Shown one piece after another: positions 5,888-11,688 of a stretch of DNA of 11,806 nt (within the stretch, counting starts at the first letter, position 1; each line of letters begins with the position of its first letter). Below the pieces are notes generated by a model that saw only the letters and a program-made list of their open reading frames with translations, did not search any database and was not told the DNA's origin. Both the position numbers and the translations under genes were made by a program. This stretch comes from Brevundimonas sp. (lineage in GTDB: Bacteria; Pseudomonadota; Alphaproteobacteria; Caulobacterales; Caulobacteraceae), in the NCBI GenBank assembly GCA_031119155.1, contig JAVHYH010000093.1:1-11806 (forward strand), in the 5' to 3' direction.

Positions 5888-7111
5888 CTATTCCCGGCTG
5901 CGGATCCGCCGTTTCAGCAGCCGGTCCGACAGGGCTTCTGCGTGCTTCAGGGTGAAGGCCAGCGCCGCGGGGCTGCCCCGGCGCGGGCCTACGGTGTCGG
6001 CCACGACCGCGCCGCGCTGGCCGATCGCCTGCGGATCGCCGGTGGTGGTGTCCATGGCCGTCTGGTGTTCGATCTCGGCGTTCAGCTCGGCGCCCATCAG
6101 CACGATCTGCACCGTCAGCCAGGTCCACAGCAGGAAACCCATCATCGCCGCCAGCGGGCCGTAGGAGGCCGTGCGGACGAAGGTTCCGATGTACCAGCTG
6201 AAGCCCAGCGACAGGCCCAGGCTCAGCAGGGCCGCGAAGATCGCGCCCGGCGTCAGCCACCGCCACCGGGCTTTCTGGCGGCATGGTCCGAACCGGTAGA
6301 TCACCGTCAGGGCCGCGATATAGATCAGCAGCAGCACCGGCCAGCGGAACGGCGCCAGATAGCCCCACTCGTCATCCAGTCCGAGGAAGCCCAGCACGAC
6401 GGGCACGCCGACCACCATCGCCGCCGACAGCAGCACCGCCAGCAGGCCGGACACTGTGAAGGCCATGCACATCAGGTTGTAGCGAACGATATTGCGCCGC
6501 TCGACCTCGTGATAGGCGATGTTCAGGCCGTAGAAGAGCACCTTGATCGCCCCGTTGGCCGTCCACAGCGACAGGGCCAACGTCCAGACCAGGGTGAAGG
6601 TCAGCTCGGTGTTGGTGTTCTCGGCCAGCCGCTGCATCTCCTTGCCGAGGAACTCCGCGACCCCTCCGGGCAGCACCGAATAGAGGAACTGCAGCCGGTC
6701 CACCGCCCCGTTCGGATCGGCGAACAGGCCATAGATGGTCACGAAGGCCGCCAGCGTCGGGAACAGGGAAAGGACGACGAAGAAGGTCACCCCGCCCGCG
6801 ACGAAGCCGACCCGGTCGCCGAAATAGGCGCCGCCGACCCGCCAGAAGATGTCGGTCCAGCCCTTGTGCGGAATATGCTCCGGCCGCTGGGCCATGCGGC
6901 CGCGTCCGGGCTCCTTGGCCTCGAAATCCTCCGGCGTCGGCGGGGCCGGGGGCAGGGGCTCTGGCCGCTCGGGTCTCAGCTCCAGCCCGTATTTGTGGCC
7001 GCGCGTGTAGAGCAGATGCGCGGCTCCGGCCCCGGCGGCGAGCCCGCCGACCACGGCGCCCATGACGCCCCACAGACCCGCTCCGGTCTTCTTGCCCGAC
7101 TGACGCTGCAT
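5888..7111 (-). CDS. YihY/virulence factor BrkB family membrane protein
   Basis: A 407-residue inner-membrane protein from the ATG at 7111; a TTG six codons upstream (7129) is an alternative. The family core spans about residues 85-350: GDRVGFVAGGVTFFVVLSLFP at 98-118, the ANGAIKVLFYGLNIAYHEVERRN segment, and the hallmark ending YGPLAAMMGFLLWTWLTVQIVLMGAELNAEIEHQ at 317-350. About six membrane helices are expected. YihY/BrkB proteins were once called RNase BN by mistake; their true role is unclear and a transport or envelope role is usual speculation. Two features are unusual: an N-terminal glycine- and alanine-rich membrane-like segment (about 11-33) plus a proline-rich linker (49-61), and a basic C-terminal tail of about 55 residues. 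It lies on the opposite strand between prfA and prmC. Confidence 0.9.
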   Translation of the reverse strand: MQRQSGKKTGAGLWGVMGAVVGGLAAGAGAAHLLYTRGHKYGLELRPERPEPLPPAPPTPEDFEAKEPGRGRMAQRPEHIPHKGWTDIFWRVGGAYFGDRVGFVAGGVTFFVVLSLFPTLAAFVTIYGLFADPNGAVDRLQFLYSVLPGGVAEFLGKEMQRLAENTNTELTFTLVWTLALSLWTANGAIKVLFYGLNIAYHEVERRNIVRYNLMCMAFTVSGLLAVLLSAAMVVGVPVVLGFLGLDDEWGYLAPFRWPVLLLIYIAALTVIYRFGPCRQKARWRWLTPGAIFAALLSLGLSLGFSWYIGTFVRTASYGPLAAMMGFLLWTWLTVQIVLMGAELNAEIEHQTAMDTTTGDPQAIGQRGAVVADTVGPRRGSPAALAFTLKHAEALSDRLLKRRIRSRE

Positions 7112-7208
7112 CCGCCCGACAACGGTCAAGCTGGCCGGGCGTTCCCGGCTTTTCGTCTTGCCGGAGTGGCGACGCCCGGCTTACGGTCTCCGGATAACGG
7201 GGGTTTTC

Positions 7209-7697
7209 ATGAAGTCCGTCCTGCTGATGGCTGCGGCCATGCTTGTCGTTTCCGCGGGCTCGGTCCGGGCCCAGACGGCGCAGAGCTGGTCTCCGGTCGC
7301 CGCGCAGCCGGAGTACATCCGCGCGGTCAATGTTCCGTCCGTCGCCGGGGCCGGCGATCGAAAGACCTTCGAGATCCTCGATGTCTATCAGGACCGGCAC
7401 GCCCTCGGCGCGGACGCGATCGACTATAATCGTGCGCGATACGAAGTGGATTGCAGGGCCGGGACCAGTCTGATGCTCAGTGTCAGCGGGTTCCTCACCG
7501 ACGGCACGCTTGTCGCCTCCGGGCAGGCGCCCGCTGACGCCCGTCTTGCGCCAGTTCGCGACGGTTCCATGAGCGCCGAGACGCTCGAGGCGGTCTGTGG
7601 GGAGAAGTGGATGGTGGTTCAGTACCGGACCGTCGAGGGCTTCGTGACCTGGGCGCGTGAAGGCGGGATCGCCGAATGGAACGATCCCTCCTGGTGA
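7209..7697 (+). CDS. Small secreted protein with a cysteine pair, function unknown
   Basis: A 162-residue protein; the start at 7209 follows GGGGG 5 nt upstream and gives a good signal peptide (MKSVLLMAAAMLVVSAGSVRA, cleaved before Gln22). An upstream in-frame ATG at 7158 would put 17 extra residues before the signal and is rejected. The mature part (about 140 residues) has YEVDCRAGTSLMLSVSGFLTDG and ends with LEAVCGEKW; Cys82 and Cys130 probably form one disulfide. The layout (tyrosine- and aspartate-rich strands, a DC motif, a serine-containing turn, then a second Cys about 48 residues later) recalls surface-adhesin-E-like small periplasmic proteins, a weak resemblance judged by eye. It sits between prfA and prmC. 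Its G+C is modestly lower (37 of 60 in 7381-7440). Confidence 0.72.
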   Translation: MKSVLLMAAAMLVVSAGSVRAQTAQSWSPVAAQPEYIRAVNVPSVAGAGDRKTFEILDVYQDRHALGADAIDYNRARYEVDCRAGTSLMLSVSGFLTDGTLVASGQAPADARLAPVRDGSMSAETLEAVCGEKWMVVQYRTVEGFVTWAREGGIAEWNDPSW

Positions 7698-7748
7698 AGG
7701 TGATGGGTCACGCTTGAAATCCGGCGCCGTCCGGTCCAAGCCCCTGCC

Positions 7749-8657
7749 ATGACCGACGCCGCTCCCGCCCGCACCCTGCTGACCGCCTGGAAGGCCGCCC
7801 AGGCCGATCTCAAGGCCGCGAAGATCGACAGCCCCTCGATCGACGCCCGCCTGTTGCTGGAGGTCGCCGCCAACTGCTCGCGCACCGACATCCTGACCGA
7901 CCCCTACCGGGCGGTGACCGACGAGCAGCAGGCCACGCTGGACAGCTACGTCGCCCGCCGCCTGAAGCGCGAGCCGGTGTCGCGCATCCTCGGCAAGAAA
8001 GGCTTCTGGAAGATCATGCTGAACGTCACGCCCGACGTGCTCAGCCCCCGCGCCGACACCGAGGCCCTGCTGGACGTCGTCATGCTGGCCTTCCAGCCGC
8101 AGGACAGCTTCACCATGGTCGATCTGGGCACCGGCTCGGGCGCCATCCTGCTGGCCACCCTCGCCGAGCGTCCGGCGGCGAAGGGCGTCGGCACCGACAT
8201 CTCCACCGAGGCCCTGGCTGTGGCGCGCGAGAACGCCGCCAACCTCGATCTCGACAGCCGCTGCGACTTCATCCGCACCGAATGGGCGGCCGGCTTCGCC
8301 GAGAACAGCTTCGATCTGGTCGTGTCCAACCCGCCCTACATCCCGTCCGACGACATTCCGGGCCTTGATCCGGAGGTGCGCGAGCACGATCCGATCCTGG
8401 CCCTGGACGGCGGCCCCGACGGCCTCGTCGCCTATCGCGAGCTGGCCCCCGAGATCATGCGCATCCTCAAGCCGGGCGGCACCTTCGCCGTCGAGATCGG
8501 CTGGGACCAGGGTCCGCAGGTCAAGGAACTGTTCGAGGCGGCGGGCTTCGAGAACGTCATCGTGGTCAAGGACCTGTCCGACCGCGACCGCGTCGTCACC
8601 AACGGCCCGAACCCGCGCACCAACCCCATTCCGCCCATGTATCCCGAGGCGGGCTGA
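7749..8657 (+). CDS. prmC: Release factor glutamine methyltransferase (N5-glutamine)
   Basis: A 302-residue SAM-dependent methyltransferase that modifies the GGQ glutamine of RF1 and RF2, strengthening peptide release. The N-terminal helical substrate-binding domain covers about residues 1-100. The glycine-rich SAM-binding motif VDLGTGSGA is at 124-132, with an acidic residue after it (GTDIS near 148-152), and the diagnostic NPPYIPS is at 194-200. SPRADTE at 99-105 corresponds to the family motif PRPDTE with Pro replaced by Ala. The C-terminus (DRDRVVTNG, then a short proline-rich tail) is normal. No obvious ribosome-binding site precedes the ATG at 7749. Its target, RF1 (prfA), is 1.9 kb upstream on the same strand. 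The stop overlaps the next start by one base (TGATG). Confidence 0.96.
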   Translation: MTDAAPARTLLTAWKAAQADLKAAKIDSPSIDARLLLEVAANCSRTDILTDPYRAVTDEQQATLDSYVARRLKREPVSRILGKKGFWKIMLNVTPDVLSPRADTEALLDVVMLAFQPQDSFTMVDLGTGSGAILLATLAERPAAKGVGTDISTEALAVARENAANLDLDSRCDFIRTEWAAGFAENSFDLVVSNPPYIPSDDIPGLDPEVREHDPILALDGGPDGLVAYRELAPEIMRILKPGGTFAVEIGWDQGPQVKELFEAAGFENVIVVKDLSDRDRVVTNGPNPRTNPIPPMYPEAG

Positions 8658-9079
8658 TGGCTCGTCTCGCCTGCCTTGTCGCCGGCGTCGCCATGCTCTT
8701 CGCCGGCCCGGCCGTCGCCTGCAGGGTTTCGTCGTCGCAGTTCACTGCGGCGTTTCGTGAGGAACCTCGATCTGCGCCGGATGACCTCGTTCTTTTCGGA
8801 CGGATCGTTCGGACAACGGATTATGTTCCGGAGGATAGCAGCAGCGACCCGGAGATCTCTGATCCCTCGCGCCCGTATCTGTTCGGGATTCTCGAACGTT
8901 CCGGCCAACCGCCGGTGAGAGTTTACCGCAGCGCGTTCAGAAGCTCCTGCGACATCACTCCTGACGAGATTTTTGCCGAAGATGTCTGGATCGTTGCGCG
9001 TCCTCTTCCCGAGGATGGAGCGGGAGCAAGGGTTTCGCTTCTGGTGCTGCGCCGATCCGGCGCCTGGGGCGCAGAGTAA
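8657..9079 (+). CDS. Small exported hypothetical protein
   Basis: A 140-residue protein translationally coupled to prmC (TGATG overlap at 8655-8659). It starts with a signal sequence (residues 1-21, MARLACLVAGVAMLFAGPAVA) directly followed by Cys22. The AVAC context is a poor lipobox, so ordinary signal-peptidase cleavage is more likely. The mature part has strand-like stretches LVLFGRIVRT, YLFGILER and VRVYRSAF, then SSC (Cys98) and IFAEDVWIVARPL. That order (Cys, an LVxxGxV strand, more strands, a late SxC) loosely recalls small disulfide-bonded OB-fold or TIMP-like periplasmic proteins, but I do not recognise the family. Base composition differs from prmC: 35 of 60 G+C in 8821-8880 against 41 of 60 in 8221-8280, and codons are less biased, which may mean recent arrival or weak selection. 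Confidence 0.65.
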   Translation: MARLACLVAGVAMLFAGPAVACRVSSSQFTAAFREEPRSAPDDLVLFGRIVRTTDYVPEDSSSDPEISDPSRPYLFGILERSGQPPVRVYRSAFRSSCDITPDEIFAEDVWIVARPLPEDGAGARVSLLVLRRSGAWGAE

Positions 9080-9099
9080 GGGGCTCCTAACAAACCCTC

Positions 9100-9128
9100 T
9101 TGGAAACGCCACAAACCCGCGCTAAGTC
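9100..9128 (+). promoter_or_regulatory. Candidate Caulobacter-type promoter for the DUF4167 gene
   Basis: TTGGAAA (9100-9106), a 14-nt spacer and GCTAAGTC (9121-9128) match the Caulobacter housekeeping pattern well: seven of the eight positions of the -10 box agree with GCTANAWC, counting the free one. Transcription would start near 9135, leaving a leader of about 220 nt before the ATG at 9355. Confidence 0.5.
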
Positions 9129-9354
9129 TTCGTGGTCTCCCTCCAGAACACACGCCTCGAACCGCTTCGGTTCCTGACTTGCGCGCGTTCCGGGCCGTGA
9201 CGGTCGGGCCGGTCGCCCGGCGGACCACGGGGGACACGGCTTTCCGAACACATCGCCAGCGGGGAATAGGCCCCGCCCGAGACGGAACACCCCCGGACGG
9301 ATACCGAGCCCTGAAGGCCCGGTCCGCCTCCCCATCAAGGCACGGTAGCTTCCG
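9129..9354 (+). promoter_or_regulatory. Long hairpin-rich leader or small RNA region, unassigned
   Basis: No protein start with coding character is visible on the plus strand here. Several inverted repeats stand out: GAACCG-CTT-CGGTTC (9159-9173); CCGGGC (9190-9195) with GCCCGG (9215-9220); GCGGGG-AATAGG-CCCCGC (9259-9276, perfect); and a nested pair CGGAC (9294-9298) with GTCCG (9322-9326) around CCGAGCC-CTGAA-GGCCCGG (9304-9322, one mismatch). None is followed by a T run, so these are not obvious terminators. Together with the promoter-like site at 9100 this suggests a structured 5' leader or a separate small RNA. I do not recognise a known riboswitch, tmRNA or RNase P. High G+C makes chance stems common, so confidence is modest. 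Confidence 0.35.
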
Positions 9355-10281
9355 ATGAGAGATTTCAAGGGCATGAAGCGTCAACGCGGACGCAACAGGA
9401 AGCCCGGCGGCGGCGGCAACAACGCCAACGCCACCAATCCGAACCGTTCGTGGGACTCGCAAGGCCCCGAGAACATCAAGGTCCGTGGCAACGCCCAGAC
9501 CGTCTATGAGCGCTACATGCAGCTCGCCCGCGACGCCTCGGCGTCCGGCGACCGCGTTCTGGCCGAGAACTACACCCAGCACGCCGAGCACTATTTCCGC
9601 GTCCTGCGCGCCCTGCAGCCGGCCCGTCCGGTGTCCGAGATCGCCCAGCGCGAGCTGGCCGGTCAGGGCTTCGACATCGACTTCGAGGACGAATCCGGCG
9701 CCCAGGCCGCCGCCATCCTCGCCGCCCAGCAGGCCGAGGCCGACCGCGCCGCCGAGCAGGAGCGCCGCCAGCGTGAGCAGGAAGAGCGCCAGCAGGACCG
9801 CCAGAACAACAACGGCGAAGGCCGCCGCGAATGGCGCGACCGCGACGACCGTGAACCGCGTGAACCTCGCGAGCCCCGGGAACCGCGCGAGCCGCGCGCC
9901 GAGGGCGAAGGCGAACCCCGCGAGGGCGGTCGCCGCGAAAGCCGTCGCGAGCGCTGGGAACGCCGTCGTGACGAACGCAACCGTCGCTTTGAAGGCGAGG
10001 GCGGTGACGCGCCGGCCGAAGGCGCCGAGGCCGCCGCGCCCGTCGAGGCCGAACCGGTCGCCGCCGAGGCTGCGCCCGAGCGGGCCGAACGCGCCCCGCG
10101 CCGTCCGCGCCGCGAAGAGGCTTCGGATGACGCCGCCGGCGCCCTGCCGGGCTTCCTGACCCGTTCGACCGCGCCTGCCGCCGCTCCGGCCGAGGCTGTT
10201 GAAAGCGAGGCCGCGCCGGCGCCCAAGCGTCCCCGCGCGCCGCGCAAGCCCAAGGCTGAAGCCCCCGCCGACGAGGGCTGA
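9355..10281 (+). CDS. DUF4167 domain-containing protein with disordered charged tail
   Basis: A 308-residue protein. The N-terminal 110 residues are the conserved DUF4167 domain: a basic, glycine- and asparagine-rich start (MKRQRGRNRKPGGGGNNANA), then NRSWDSQGPENIKVRGNAQTVYERY and the helix pair DRVLAENYTQHAEHYFRVL. The rest is low-complexity: a Q/E/R-rich helix (about 117-150), five REP tripeptides at 166-180, alternating basic and acidic patches, an alanine-proline stretch, the short motif GALPGFLTR (262-270) and a lysine-rich end. The family is typical of Alphaproteobacteria and often sits downstream of prfA-prmC, as here. The basic N-terminus suggests nucleic-acid binding, which is inference; its role is not established to my knowledge. 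The ATG at 9355 was chosen for length; an ATG at 9373 is an alternative. No strong ribosome-binding site is visible. Confidence 0.9.
   Translation: MRDFKGMKRQRGRNRKPGGGGNNANATNPNRSWDSQGPENIKVRGNAQTVYERYMQLARDASASGDRVLAENYTQHAEHYFRVLRALQPARPVSEIAQRELAGQGFDIDFEDESGAQAAAILAAQQAEADRAAEQERRQREQEERQQDRQNNNGEGRREWRDRDDREPREPREPREPREPRAEGEGEPREGGRRESRRERWERRRDERNRRFEGEGGDAPAEGAEAAAPVEAEPVAAEAAPERAERAPRRPRREEASDDAAGALPGFLTRSTAPAAAPAEAVESEAAPAPKRPRAPRKPKAEAPADEG
9850..9894 (+). repeat. Five tandem 9-bp codon triplets (Arg-Glu-Pro) in the DUF4167 gene
   Basis: Five consecutive REP tripeptides. The codons vary between copies: Arg as CGT, CGT, CGC, CGG, CGC; Glu as GAA, GAA, GAG, GAA, GAG; Pro as CCG, CCT, CCC, CCG, CCG. 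No two adjacent copies are identical in DNA, so the protein repeat looks old and kept at the amino-acid level rather than a fresh slippage product. Confidence 0.9.
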
Positions 10282-10350
10282 TCCGGCTCCCCTGACGGGG
10301 GAAACCGCTGAACCGACGCCGCTTTCGGGCGCCCCGCGACGCGAGGGCGC

Positions 10351-10379
10351 TTGACGGCGGCCGTCCGGACCGGTCCAAC
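10351..10379 (+). promoter_or_regulatory. Candidate promoter for the DUF4893 lipoprotein gene
   Basis: TTGACGG (10351-10357) is an exact match to the Caulobacter -35 element. A 14-nt spacer leads to GGTCCAAC (10372-10379), a partial -10 match. A perfect 10-bp palindrome, GGACCGGTCC (10367-10376), overlaps the spacer and -10 and could be an operator. The site lies 41 bp before the ATG at 10421. The gap from 10282 shows only a weak CCCC-TGAC-GGGG stem after the DUF4167 gene. Confidence 0.4.
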
Positions 10380-10420
10380 AGGCCCGAGCCAAGCCCTCAG
10401 CCTGCGTTTCGGGAGCGCCC

Positions 10421-11080
10421 ATGCCTCGCCTGTTCCGGTTGTCGACCCTGCTGGTCGGCGCCGCCCTGACGGTCACCGCCTGCGCCACGCCGCCGGGCCC
10501 GCCGCCGCCTCCGCCGCCGTCCGGCGGGGGTTCGGCCCCGACCCTGCGGGACTGGCGCAGCATCATCACCGCCTCCGATCGTGACCGTTACTCCCGTCGC
10601 GACGCCGCCTGGTCCCTCGCCCTGCAACAGGCCCGCCGCCAGCGCGGCTCCGGCGACCTGACCAGCCTCGGCGATCTGATCGACCCGCAGGCCCAGCGCC
10701 CCTCCGTCATTCCGCCCGCCGGCGACTATCGCTGCCGCACCGTCAAACTGGGTTCGCAGGGCGGCGAGGGCGGTCTCGGCTATGTCGTCTACGGCTGGTT
10801 CGCCTGCCGCATCGAACAGACCCCCAACGGCCTGAAATTCGTCAAGCTGACCGGCTCCCAGCGCCCCTCCGGCCTGCTCTTCCCCGAGGATGATCGCCAT
10901 ATGGTCATGCTCGGCTCGATGGCCCTGGCGTCCGAGCCGCCCGCCAACTCCTACGGCCAGCGTCCCGACCGCGACATCGTCGCCTCGCTGGAGCGGGTGG
11001 GTGAGCGCCGCTGGCGGCTGGTCATTCCCTGGCCGCAGAACGAATCCAACCTCGACCTGATCGAACTCGTCCCGGCCTGA
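10421..11080 (+). CDS. DUF4893 domain-containing lipoprotein
   Basis: A 219-residue lipoprotein. The signal (MPRLFRLSTLLVGAALTVTAC) has lipobox VTAC with Cys21 lipidated, followed by a tether with a run of eight prolines (27-33 region) and glycines. The DUF4893 domain then runs from about 43 to the end: LRDWRSIITASDRDRY, DAAWSLALQQAR, the core GDYRCRTVKLGS (101-112), FACRIEQ with Cys129 likely bonded to Cys105, KLTGSQRPSGLLF, HMVMLGSMAL and the closing RRWRLVIPWPQNESNLDLIELVP. The family is common in Caulobacterales and Sphingomonadales and its function is unknown; it should sit in the periplasm, membrane-anchored. It ends 2 bp before the monooxygenase GTG, so the two genes are probably co-transcribed. 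Confidence 0.88.
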   Translation: MPRLFRLSTLLVGAALTVTACATPPGPPPPPPPSGGGSAPTLRDWRSIITASDRDRYSRRDAAWSLALQQARRQRGSGDLTSLGDLIDPQAQRPSVIPPAGDYRCRTVKLGSQGGEGGLGYVVYGWFACRIEQTPNGLKFVKLTGSQRPSGLLFPEDDRHMVMLGSMALASEPPANSYGQRPDRDIVASLERVGERRWRLVIPWPQNESNLDLIELVPA

Positions 11081-11509
11081 CGGTGGGACCGGCTCATATC
11101 GCTGTCGTCGGCGCCGGGCCGTCGGGTCTGGCCTGCGCCCTGATGCTGGCCCGGCAGGGGCGACGGGTCACCGTCTTCGAACGCTTCCACGAGGCGGGTC
11201 CGGTCGGCGCCGGCTTCATGCTTCAGCCCACCGGTCTGGCGGTGCTGGATCATCTCGGCCTGACGGAGGCCGTCGCCGCCTTCGCCCAGCCCATCGACCA
11301 CATCTTCGGACGCGAGGCCCGGCGTGGCCGGATCGTCCTCGACATCCGCTACAGCGACCTGAAGCGCCCGCGCCAGGCGCTGGGCGTGCACCGCGCCGCC
11401 CTGTTTCACGTCCTGCATGATGCCTGTGTCGCCGCCGGCGTCGGCTTCGAGACAGGCCGGGAGATGGTCGCCGCCGACCGGGGCGTCCTGCTCGATGGGC
11501 GCGTCCTCT

Positions 11510-11530
11510 GCCCGCTTCTCCTGAGTCATG
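11510..11530. other. Probable junction between two unrelated DNA segments
   Basis: Left of about 11512 the sequence is monooxygenase coding DNA; right of it coding character on that frame is lost and an apparently intact regulatory region for a different gene begins. No insertion-sequence end, target duplication or integrase is visible. The exact base cannot be fixed without the intact relatives of each side. Real rearrangement and assembly chimera both fit. Confidence 0.6.
11519..11529 (-). other. Possible start codon of a divergent gene cut by the junction
   Basis: On the reverse strand an ATG (11529-11527) follows a GGTGG 4 nt upstream and would begin Met-Thr-Gln. Regulators of the TetR family are often divergent from their target, so this may be the first codons of such a gene, with the remainder lost at the junction a few bases on. 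Only three or four codons are visible, so this is weak. Confidence 0.22.
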
Positions 11531-11582
11531 ACGCCACCGTACGGCGGGAGCGCCCTGCGGCGCAGCGGCCTTGACAATCAGC

Positions 11583-11658
11583 GCCCTGGGGTTCCGGTGA
11601 AGCCCTGGGGTTCCGGTGGAGCCCTGCGGTTCCGGTGGAGCCCTGGGGTTCCGGTGAA
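11583..11658 (+). repeat. Four tandem copies of a 19-bp repeat
   Basis: Copies at 11583-11601, 11602-11620, 11621-11639 and 11640-11658 read GCCCTGGGGTTCCGGTGAA or differ from it at one or two bases: copy 2 has GGA at the end, copy 3 has GGA and CTGCGG for CTGGGG, and copies 1 and 4 are identical. They abut with no spacer, directly upstream of the TetR operator, where no coding frame is expected. The unit is not a multiple of three. Confidence 0.95.
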
Positions 11659-11660
11659 TG

Positions 11661-11677
11661 AGCGTTCACCGAACGCT
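11661..11677 (+). promoter_or_regulatory. Inverted repeat, likely operator of the TetR-family gene
   Basis: AGCGTTC-ACC-GAACGCT is a perfect 7-bp inverted repeat with a 3-bp spacer, ending 11 bp before the GTG start of the regulator. Size, symmetry and place fit an autoregulatory TetR-family operator; similar GAACGCT-type half-sites are common for this family. It immediately follows the fourth 19-bp repeat. Confidence 0.6.
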
Positions 11678-11688
11678 ACGATGGGGCC

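Larger units (their letters stand above)
11083..11574 (+). pseudogene. FAD-dependent monooxygenase, truncated after about 143 residues
   Basis: The gene starts with GTG two bases after the DUF4893 stop. Residues 1-35 are a classic FAD-binding Rossmann unit: AVVGAGPSGLACALMLARQG with GxGxxG at 10-15 and the ribose-binding Glu33 in VFERF. The following GAGFMLQPTGLAVLDHLG and GVHRAALFHVLHDAC blocks match group A aromatic-ring or UbiH-type hydroxylases, usually near 380-420 residues. The family character ends near DGRVL (residues 138-142, about position 11510). The last 20 residues up to TGA (11572-11574) are unlike the family, which would continue with an LVVDALG-type FAD strand followed by the GD/DP motif. 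So about two thirds of the enzyme, including the rest of the FAD site and the substrate domain, are missing and the product should be inactive. Confidence 0.82.

Noticed and set aside
7158..7208. Upstream ATG for the small secreted protein
   Set aside because: It would add 17 residues, including WRRPAYGLR, before an otherwise normal signal peptide; the ATG at 7209 has the better ribosome-binding site.
5942..7429. A 495-codon plus-strand open frame over the BrkB gene
   Set aside because: The product is Q/R/H-rich without domains and it is opposite a gene with clear family motifs.
6372..8387. A 671-codon open frame on the reverse strand
   Set aside because: It overlaps the BrkB gene in another frame, the small secreted gene and prmC, and its product is arginine- and glycine-rich without any domain. 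High G+C leaves few stops, so long antisense frames are expected.
9080..9354. tmRNA, RNase P RNA or tRNA
   Set aside because: I looked for the conserved cores and a CCA-type or T-loop (GGTTCGAATCC) sequence and found none.
10282..10310. Terminator after the DUF4167 gene
   Set aside because: Only a four-pair CCCC-TGAC-GGGG stem without a T run is present.
8923..10569. A 548-codon reverse-strand open frame
   Set aside because: It is the antisense of the DUF4167 gene, with a low-complexity product mirroring that gene's repeats.
11571..11576. TTGACA as the -35 of the TetR gene
   Set aside because: It is a perfect -35 hexamer, but nothing like a -10 lies 16-18 bp downstream, where the 19-bp repeats begin.
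11583..11658. CRISPR array
   Set aside because: The units abut with no spacers and the repeat is too short; this is a simple tandem repeat.
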